Positions 57,398 through 64,000 of a DNA stretch of 64,000 nucleotides are shown here, piece after piece (position 1 is the stretch's first letter; the number at the start of each line of letters is the position of its first letter). Source of the DNA: Pleurotus ostreatus/Saccharomyces cerevisiae fusant. Its lineage: Eukaryota; Opisthokonta. The position numbers were made by a program, and so were the translations under genes. Location: NCBI GenBank assembly GCA_024196135.1, contig JAMQCK010000081.1:20903-84902 (forward strand), in the 5' to 3' direction. The notes beneath the pieces are model-generated. The model did no database searches. It was not told the DNA's origin and worked only from the letters and a program-made list of their open reading frames with translations.

Positions 57398-57940
57398 CTA
57401 CTCGGTTGACATGGGACGGTCCTGGTACACGTCTCCCTTTTCCTTTGCGTCCTCCATCCAGCGCGGGGGTTCACCAGTCCAATGCTTTATTATAGTGTCG
57501 ACTTGCACCTGGGTAGGTCTATTTTGGAGGCGGCGTGCGCTGTATGTGCTAACAAGCGCAAGAAACGCAAGGCCGGGAGCCTCAGGGTAAAGAAGGTCCG
57601 GAAGCCAGGGCGCATCGTCGGGTTTGACATAAACGATGTCCACGGGATATTTGAGGCGCAGATACATTTGTAGCTGATGCATTAGCACAGCGAGCCTCTC
57701 GACGAGGGTATCATTCTCCGTGTCGTACGTGGGAATGAAGCGCTTGATGCCTTCGTTCACGAAGTCAATAGAGATTGGCCACCCGTAATACCACACGTGT
57801 GGGCTGGACGCGGATTGTGGTGGAGGGACGGGAATGATTGCATGGGAAGGGTCCAAAATCTGCACTTCGTCAGCAGTGTTGTGCGCTGTGATTAGTTGGT
57901 GGCGCACCGGAAGTGTATCATTTTCTGGATGTAGGGCCAT
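57398..57940 (-). CDS. Hypothetical protein, 180 residues, intronless
   Basis: A single open frame starting MALHPENDTLPVRHQLITAH with protein-like composition. It includes WYYGWPISIDFVNEGIKRFI, RLAVLMHQLQMYLRLKYPVD, DAPWLPDLLYPEAPGLAFLA and HWTGEPPRWMEDAKEK. Trp/Tyr/Pro content and a mixed alpha/beta look suggest a compact soluble protein. I do not recognise the family. Confidence 0.65.
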   Translation of the reverse strand: MALHPENDTLPVRHQLITAHNTADEVQILDPSHAIIPVPPPQSASSPHVWYYGWPISIDFVNEGIKRFIPTYDTENDTLVERLAVLMHQLQMYLRLKYPVDIVYVKPDDAPWLPDLLYPEAPGLAFLALVSTYSARRLQNRPTQVQVDTIIKHWTGEPPRWMEDAKEKGDVYQDRPMSTE

Positions 57941-58517
57941 GACTTCAGGTGCGATCTGAAATGATGATCTGCGTCGGTTCCGATCTCGGTGAGTTTCTTA
58001 CGAGGTAGTTGTTTCTCAAGATTCCGACGTCGCTGAGAACCGTGCTAAGATGAAGGGAAGTACTGGGGAAGTCTCGCGCTGATGCGCGGTCATAATATAG
58101 GAACTGGGCACGTCACGCATCACATCTGTGACAGGACTTCGGTCCTTGCAGTCCTTTCCAATCCTTTTATCTACTATACGGACCACCTTTACTCCGAAAA
58201 ACACTCGTGCGCGAAGGATATACTATCACTTGCTAACCACCGCCAAATAGATCGCCGTAGAAAGCCTTTATCAAGAACTTACTGAAGGGCCTTCATGAAT
58301 CGTAATACGAGTCGATTATGGAGCGTTCACAGTCTATTGTCATACTTTTCTAGCCCTCGGACAAATGGATCGTTGGCATTCAAAACGAGAGCATTGTCCT
58401 TTCTAGATCATGTGGGCTCCATATACTAATATAGCTGAAAGCACTGACTGAATCGCGTTGCGAGTCCTGTGGTCACAAATTACAATTGCCTAACGCAACC
58501 CGAAGTTGTTGATCAGA
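57941..58517. other. Intergenic, divergent promoters, AT-richer
   Basis: About 580 bases, notably lower in GC than the core region to the left. It marks the change to the accessory-like right end. No supportable gene. Confidence 0.45.
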
Positions 58518-58525
58518 TATAAAAG
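58518..58525 (+). promoter_or_regulatory. TATA box of the PD-(D/E)XK-like gene
   Basis: A perfect TATAAAAG lies 46 bases before the ATG at 58572. Confidence 0.55.
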
Positions 58526-58571
58526 GCGACCACCGCAGTGTAGGCCTCATCGTTCAAGTTTCTCACCAATC

Positions 58572-60140
58572 ATGTCCTCCAACCACACACCACCTGTCTC
58601 TCCAAGAGCGACACAACCGAACAAGAAGCCTCGAACGGAGCGCTCTGAAACTGCGCCTGTGCCCTCAGATGGCGGGGAGCCCAGTGGTCGCTTTGGCATT
58701 ATAAGTCGGCCAGCACAAGGTGCTAGTCGGAGGGTACCTGCTGCACGACCTGTGCGCAATAATCAATCTGGGGCGGAGGTTTCCCGCGATACTGCTCCTC
58801 CCTCGGCACAATGGCCGGCGCCACAAAGCGGCGTGACCACCACTGCGTCCTCCAGTATCAGCGCCATCTCAGCGGCTTCAACTACATCAACTCCCATCAT
58901 GAGGCCTACCTCGAAGCTCACGAACGATTCCCTCGTTGGTCCTACCTCCGCACCAACACTCGAATCAACGGAATCCCGGTCGTCCGACGCAGATGCTCCT
59001 GAGCCGAATCACGGAGAAACCGGGCAGGGTTTGAGCACAATGACATCGGCTCCTGGCAGCGCACAGGCCACAAGCTCCGATCCAGCGCACACCGATGTGC
59101 CAGAGCTCGCTCGACCTCGAGAGTCACTTGTCGATCACGCAGAGAATCACTCTGCTTTTGTCAGGCTTTTCAGAGTTCTCGTCGCTCAGCAAACCCCCCA
59201 CCTTGAGGCACCGTACTACGCGGTATGGTCCTCCATCGTCGATCGCTACCTGACCAACCACCAGTACTGCCATGAACATCATGCCATCACTTTGAGCAGT
59301 TGCTTCTCTCAGCTCTGGTTGAGTATACTCAGTATAGAAGCGGCTGCATCTGTCCGGTTGGAGGAGACAGACGCCGACACTGACGACTCGAAGGACGACG
59401 AAGACGACGATCAATTCGATGCAGGACCGAGGGGAAAACGAACATCTACTCGTATCCCCGACTTCAATCAGCAGTCCGGTATCTTGTACCTCGAGGGCGT
59501 GCCTAAAGACTGGAGTGCCGAACGAGTCTTAAGCCTGTGCAAGAACAGTCGAGATGATGGAACCCCCTTACGCGTTACCCTCCTAGCTCATGGCATCAAG
59601 TGCGAGCAAGTCCAGGCCCTCAGAACCACGCTCCTTGTGGAGAACAAGCCACGTCTCACAAAGAGCAAGAAGGACGCAAGTGAGGCAAATAGGTACTGCT
59701 TCCTGGAGTTGAGGCAGATGTATCATCAGGCCTACCACTTCTTCGCGCAGGATTCGAATGCGAACTTCCATAGGATAGGTGGCGTCCTAGCGTTTGGGAC
59801 CATGTTCACCTATCTGGAGCTCACGCGCAAAGCTGCCTTATATGTCGCTGAATCGGAGTTTGCGGAGAGGGACGATGCTGAATGGAAGCCCATAAACCGC
59901 AAAAATACTAGAGGAGAGAAGCTGGCACTGCAAATGCGGCGAGCAAGAGCGCTGACACCCGTCCCCCAAGAGGAGGGTCTTGAAAAGCAACTGCACTGCA
60001 CGTTTGCGGATGGAGCGCAGAAGCGGTTTTTTGACTCAGAGTCCGGACGGGGAAGCCAGTTGCTTCGCCTGATCGAGGCGCGCGCCGAAGAGCTGGCACC
60101 GGATGTCTGGTTACATATGAACTGCGAACAGCCCCATTAA
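58572..60140 (+). CDS. Large agaricomycete protein with possible PD-(D/E)XK nuclease-like core
   Basis: A single 523-codon open frame from MSSNHTPPVSPRATQPNKKP. The first 200 residues are disordered (Ser, Thr, Ala, Pro). A folded part follows with YYAVWSSIVDRYLTNHQYCH and an acidic linker. At about residue 295 it reads TSTRIPDFNQQSGILYLEG and at about 355 LLVENKPRL, then QMYHQAYHFFAQDSNANFHR and IGGVLAFGTMFTYLELTRK. This D...ExK spacing, then a QA..F helix and a G-x-W/F-TY-E strand, is the layout I know from uncharacterised agaricomycete PD-(D/E)XK-like families next to FunK1 kinases. Nuclease activity is inference. A perfect TATA box supports the start. Confidence 0.6.
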   Translation: MSSNHTPPVSPRATQPNKKPRTERSETAPVPSDGGEPSGRFGIISRPAQGASRRVPAARPVRNNQSGAEVSRDTAPPSAQWPAPQSGVTTTASSSISAISAASTTSTPIMRPTSKLTNDSLVGPTSAPTLESTESRSSDADAPEPNHGETGQGLSTMTSAPGSAQATSSDPAHTDVPELARPRESLVDHAENHSAFVRLFRVLVAQQTPHLEAPYYAVWSSIVDRYLTNHQYCHEHHAITLSSCFSQLWLSILSIEAAASVRLEETDADTDDSKDDEDDDQFDAGPRGKRTSTRIPDFNQQSGILYLEGVPKDWSAERVLSLCKNSRDDGTPLRVTLLAHGIKCEQVQALRTTLLVENKPRLTKSKKDASEANRYCFLELRQMYHQAYHFFAQDSNANFHRIGGVLAFGTMFTYLELTRKAALYVAESEFAERDDAEWKPINRKNTRGEKLALQMRRARALTPVPQEEGLEKQLHCTFADGAQKRFFDSESGRGSQLLRLIEARAEELAPDVWLHMNCEQPH

Positions 60141-60351
60141 AAAGGCTCGTTCAGGATATCTATGTAACGTATGAGGCGAAGATCCTCGCAAGCGGACGAA
60201 CTTACGTAGTGTTGTGTGCTTGATAATACTGAATTGATCTATGTGACAGTACGATTGTGTCTGTTCTCGGACTCCAATGTCCAGCTGCGCCTGGAACGCC
60301 AGCCATGCGAATTGCTCATATGCAGTTCAGGTCCACTTCCACTGCCAGAGG
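60141..60351. other. Spacer before the inverted repeat
   Basis: 3' flank of the PD-(D/E)XK-like gene; no gene seen. Confidence 0.4.
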
Positions 60352-60630
60352 TACTGTCGTTTCATAAATCCTTGCTTTGATGCCAAAAGTGCCGCGATCA
60401 AAATCGAAAAATGCGGGAAAATCGAGAAATTCGCGCAGGCGTTCAACGAGGGGCTTTCTTCGCGCGGAAAAAGCGCAGATGTACCTACTAAGGGCGCAGA
60501 GACGTCCCCGCGCGACGGCGAGGATGCAGCTTCGACGATGGGCGGGGGTGCTGAGCGGACGTCGGCTCGGGAGACCGGCCCGGAGGCGCCGAGGGTCCTC
60601 GTCCGCCCCTCCCAGCCCCGCCGCCTTGTC
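60352..60630 (+). repeat. Inverted repeat, left arm (279 bp)
   Basis: Begins TACTGTCGTTTCATAAATCC and ends CCGCCTTGTC. It matches the reverse complement of 61033-61311 at 278 of 279 positions by eye; the one difference lies in AGGATGCAGC versus AGGACGCAGC. The arm carries one continuous reading frame (RFINPCFDAKSAAIKIEKCG and so on) that in this copy has no credible start or end. Confidence 0.92.
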
Positions 60631-60978
60631 GTCCGCTTACGGGCAGGACAGGGACTCTGTCCGCGGAGAAGAGAGACGATGAGATGCTATATTGAGCTCA
60701 GGCTATTACCGTGCTCAGTACTCTAAGAACTAAATCTCAAGGCCTGTCCAAGGCCGGGCGATGTCTGCTGCCTGCTCAGCGCGTTCACACCATCCTACAA
60801 CACTGTCACTACTCAAGAGATGGAGCCCAGGTACACTGAGCCTGCTGGGACGGCTAGCCCTGCCACTCCGCGTGGCAACTGCAGAAAAGGCGCGAGGAGA
60901 AATGAGCCGGAATGGTCAGCCTCTGAATACGGTATTTATTGGGTTTACTGAGACCGTTGTTGCTCGTCCTGCAAACGA

Positions 60979-61533
60979 TTAACATGTCGAACTGTTTGCA
61001 CTTCCGTCCCAAAGCAGAGCTGCGCAACGGGGGACAAGGCGGCGGGGCTGGGAGGGGCGGACGAGGACCCTCGGCGCCTCCGGGCCGGTCTCCCGAGCCG
61101 ACGTCCGCTCAGCACCCCCGCCCATCGTCGAAGCTGCGTCCTCGCCGTCGCGCGGGGACGTCTCTGCGCCCTTAGTAGGTACATCTGCGCTTTTTCCGCG
61201 CGAAGAAAGCCCCTCGTTGAACGCCTGCGCGAATTTCTCGATTTTCCCGCATTTTTCGATTTTGATCGCGGCACTTTTGGCATCAAAGCAAGGATTTATG
61301 AAACGACAGTAAGCATCGCATTTCTCTTCGAGCTGCTGCATGAGTGCTGTAATGCGGAAAGGCTGGGCGTTGATATTGGTCTGAAGCGAGACCATGTGGC
61401 GGTCACATGCATGGGTGATGGCGCGCACTACGGACTCAATCCGACCTCGACTCGAACCATCATCTCCGAAGCCCGCTGCACTTTGCCCAAGGATCTGATT
61501 TTGCCTCGATTTTAAGCTGCGAAAAGCCACCAA
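60979..61533 (-). pseudogene. Coding remnant containing the right repeat arm
   Basis: The minus strand has a 184-codon open frame with gene-like codon use. It includes SRGRIESVVRAITHACDRHM, VSLQTNINAQPFRITALMQQ, LEEKCDAYCRFINPCFDAKS and IEKFAQAFNEG, then a Pro/Ser/Arg tail. The helix-rich segment resembles an N-terminal region of a larger protein, but I do not recognise it. The frame opens with a TTG, not an ATG, and its 5' side runs antisense into the FunK1 remnant, so it is probably a fragment. It looks like the source of the repeat, since the frame continues beyond the arm only on this side. Confidence 0.45.
61033..61311 (-). repeat. Inverted repeat, right arm (279 bp)
   Basis: Reverse complement of the left arm at 60352-60630, separated from it by a 402-bp spacer (60631-61032). 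A transcript across both arms could fold into a 279-bp hairpin. Confidence 0.92.
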
Positions 61534-63015
61534 CTGCGCGCAACCACAATCGATATAGAGTACGAGATCATCGAGAACTTATCGAGGAGGCATGAGCTGC
61601 GCGGGTGTGGCACCATATGCTGGCGCTGCCGCAGCCCAGACAGCAGCACCGACGTCGTCATCAAGCAGACGTGGACCAATCTCGACTCTCTCGCGACAGA
61701 AGGCCAGCTGCTGGCCAAGGCTTCGCGGATACAAGGCGGCGTCGTAGACCTTGTCTGCGAGGAGAAGGTCCTGCGCGCCAATGGACTCCCGCACGACACG
61801 ATATGGCTTCGCGAGGCTTTGAAGGGGTCGGAGCGTTTGGCGGTCGTAGGTCGCTGCCCGACATTGGAGCTGCGCCGCCTTCTTCTACAGCCGTACGCAC
61901 GGCCGCTTGCCGACTTTGCCCCCAAGGATGAACTCCTTTCCATATTCCAGGACTGTATAGAAGGTACGCCTTACCCTACAAGTCAGCGTTGGAGCTGTTT
62001 CTGACAAACATTCCAGCGCATCAGGATCTGCTCGAAAGCATGTTGATCCTGCACTGCGATATCAGTGAGAACAATCTCGAGATTCGTGACGAGCCAAACT
62101 TGCCACATCGACGGGGCATGTTGATCGACCTCGACTGCGCCGCGACCGTCGATCGTCGAGATATGTTAGGCCCTGTAGGTCGTCAGACGGTTCGTCATCC
62201 CCTCGGTCACCCGAAGCTGCGGCCCACTTACCCTCTTCTCTATTCAGGGAACCGTGTGCTTTATGGCGTGCGAGCTCCTCCGAGACCCGAAGAACGTCGC
62301 GCATGCCCGATGACACGACCTCGAATCCTTCCTCTACGTCCTCATGTACATCTGCACCAACTATTCCGGCCCTTCAAACACGCCCCGCGCAGATTTCAAT
62401 CTCGCCCAGTCGCCCATGGGCCCCTGGCTCGTCGGCGACGGGGACCACAAAGCGCGCATCATGTGCCACACCAGCGACAGGGACTTCCGCCAGTTCCTCG
62501 ACGACGTCTTCGACCCGTACTTCGACGACCTCAAGGACCTCGTGTGCGACTTGCGCACAGCCATCCTGCTTCCGCCATGTGGGCTGAAGGCCAACCACGT
62601 CGCGGTGCTGGCCGTCATCAGGGCCCATACACATGCGCGAGCGCGCGCTCAGGAGCGAGGGGCCCCTTCAGCAGAGCTGAGCCCTCTGGCCCTTCCGTCG
62701 GTGGTCAATACTGGGCGTCGCATGGGTGGCAAGAAGAGGAAGGCGCGGAGCGATGGCGCGCGGTCTATCGATTCGCATAATGCCTCGCGGCTGATGCTCC
62801 CGCCGTCGTCGCCGGTAATTGGCTCGTCCTCGCTCTCGTCCCACTCGGGCGAAGGTTCATATCATACCCATGTCGATTCGCCTCCGTCCATAAAGACCGC
62901 GCGGGTGATAACATGCGGCACTCGCACTACGACAAGAAAGCGCTCGGCTGATGACGAGGCGGACGCGGAGTCGGTGGGCACCTCGAAGCGTCGAAGATTG
63001 GACTCCCCAACATGA
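61516..63015 (+). pseudogene. FunK1-type fungal kinase, truncated with in-frame stop
   Basis: Kinase core of the agaricomycete FunK1 family: YEIIENLSRRHELRGCGTIC (RGRGTxCW block), DVVIKQTW (ATP lysine), LHCDISENNLEIRDE (catalytic HxDxxxxN), LIDLDCAA (DFG-equivalent DLD), GTVCFMACELLRD and HDLESFLYVLMYICTNYSG, ending in a basic Ser-rich tail. Two faults are visible. The usual N-terminal several hundred residues and start codon are missing; the frame is closed by TAA just upstream at about 61513. A TGA at 62311-62313 lies between HAR and HDLESF, within a block that is contiguous in the family, and the space is too short for an intron. FunK1 proteins are expanded, fast-evolving eukaryotic-like kinases of unknown role. 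Confidence 0.82.
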
Positions 63016-63710
63016 GCGAGCAGCGGATACATCACCGGGATACTCCTACATGGCTGCTCTGCCCATCGACGTCGGCGGCCCGGCACTGTACACGACGGGG
63101 CTCCAGATCTGGCTGACGCTCATGAATATCTTCAGCCCGTTCCGTCTGCTTGGACTTCGTCCGCGAGTCGCACTTACGAATCGCCACCATTCTGCGCCCG
63201 AAGATATCCGCGCGACCCAGTCAGGTCGTCGGAGAAATCTGAAAGCCGAACCGTGGGCTCTCTCAAGCTACCTGCTCTGGAGTCAGTGGGTGTGAGACCT
63301 TGCTCGTGCAGGCGCAGTGCGCGAGTAGGGCTGGCAGGCAATGATTGTGACATAGCGCGAAGGCGCAACGTCTTACTGTATTACCTACAATCTCTGATAT
63401 CCCACTCTGTTCTGTTGTACAATACATAGAGAGCCACGTACACACCTCGTTCCTGTATATCACCTCGATTGCTGAACATCGCCTTTTCTCGTGTTCCGGC
63501 GTTTACGAAAACTCTTTAACGCCACAAATACCCATTGACACGCCAAATTCCCACGCTCTGCCTCACCCATGGTTTGATCGCAACCGCCGCTCCTAAACTC
63601 GAATTCTACTACCAGCGGACTGTCCCTGTGGTGAGTAGTTGAGCTTGCTCGGGTAATGAGCCTAGCTATGCAGGACTTTCTGAGCACTCATTCTGATTGC
63701 TGTCAGCACG
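63016..63710. other. Intergenic region
   Basis: About 700 bases. A 3' frame at 63036-63295 (MAALPIDVGGPALYTTGLQI) lacks support. Nothing recognisable. Confidence 0.4.
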
Positions 63711-64000
63711 ATGCTCGGGGCCAATTCCGCGAAGTGGAAAACTGGCAAGGCGTACGGAAAACGGCCAGATGCCAATGCCAGCGAAGACTCTCAACCTAAT
63801 GAGCGCTTGTCATCACGGAGGAGTGGACTTCCTCCGCCCGTTCGCCAGACAGACAGAGCACATAAGGCTAGGGATCACGTGTTGCCACCCTCCTCCGCGC
63901 GTTCAGCAAATGTGCCCCTTGCACGAAGCACTCGCGAGGATCTAGTGGGAGGGCTGGCGGGTGCATCGAATAAGCGACTTTCGATGAAAGCTAGTGGCTC
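63711..64000 (+). CDS. Partial gene at the right edge, unknown
   Basis: From the ATG at 63711 the frame stays open to the last base, 96 codons. It begins MLGANSAKWKTGKAYGKRPD and continues with SGLPPPVRQTDRAHKARDH and LVGGLAGASNKRLSMKASG. It is basic, Ser/Arg/Pro-rich and probably disordered, as is common at the N-terminus of larger fungal proteins. The gene continues outside the window, so identity cannot be judged. Confidence 0.45.
   Translation, partial: MLGANSAKWKTGKAYGKRPDANASEDSQPNERLSSRRSGLPPPVRQTDRAHKARDHVLPPSSARSANVPLARSTREDLVGGLAGASNKRLSMKASG

Noticed and set aside
61033..61520. Plus-strand continuation of FunK1 upstream (frame through the right repeat arm)
   Set aside because: A frame is open, but codon use on the minus strand is much more gene-like, and the plus frame hits TAA at about 61513; I prefer the minus-strand remnant.

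Overview
The window is nuclear DNA of a filamentous basidiomycete, most likely an Agaricomycete and possibly a wood-decay polypore. Genes lie close together on both strands and are cut by many short GT-AG introns (about 45-75 nt) with CTNAC-like branch sites. Coding DNA is GC-rich. Housekeeping proteins have clear fungal forms, and lineage-typical genes are present: a FunK1-type kinase, an agaricomycete multi-pass membrane family, and GH5 glucanases with Ser/Thr/Ala-rich stalks. No bacterial operons, CRISPR arrays, viral sequences or confident RNA genes were seen.

Layout. 1-5.5 kb: 3' part of a thioredoxin-fold AhpC/TSA-like gene, a 2-kb non-coding gap, and a nine-exon membrane protein. 6.3-9.7 kb: casein kinase I and a short-chain dehydrogenase, both minus. 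10.9-16.9 kb: a full-length Yor1/MRP-type ABC exporter. 17.5-20.3 kb: a 54-residue secreted peptide and an MDR/leukotriene-B4-dehydrogenase-like reductase. 20.5-25.7 kb (minus): an alpha-arrestin with PY motifs, a Gln-rich prion-like protein and a small membrane protein. 26.3-32.5 kb: SARAF, a GH5 endoglucanase and a convergent GH5 exo-1,3-glucanase. 32.8-37 kb: a very long disordered nuclear-type protein and a small mitochondrial protein with a probable 9-nt microexon. 37.3-40.8 kb: PP2A catalytic subunit and CCT5, divergent from a 142-bp intergenic space. 41.3-44 kb: an apparently intact pogo/Tigger-type DDE transposase carrying a C-terminal chromodomain. 45.5-53.3 kb: a Ser/Pro-rich protein, proteasome beta-3, Fcf2, an alpha/beta hydrolase and cytosolic MetRS. 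53.5-57.9 kb: OPT transporter, Bet1 SNARE and an unknown protein. 58.5-64 kb: an accessory-looking region with a PD-(D/E)XK-like protein, a near-perfect 279-bp inverted repeat, a FunK1 kinase pseudogene with an in-frame stop, and a gene running off the right edge.

Most central genes are core cell functions (translation, protein folding and degradation, rRNA processing, ER-Golgi fusion, signalling) packed as divergent or convergent pairs. The secreted glucanases, exporter, arrestin and OPT transporter fit a saprotroph handling plant or fungal wall polymers and xenobiotics. The most unusual items are the chromodomain-transposase fusion, the inverted repeat beside the broken FunK1 gene, and several splice oddities: a PP2A stop codon alone in its last exon, a proteasome start codon alone in its first coding exon, a 9-nt exon and a GC-AG intron. 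Exon boundaries were worked out by eye from reading frame, phase and family similarity. No alignments could be run.
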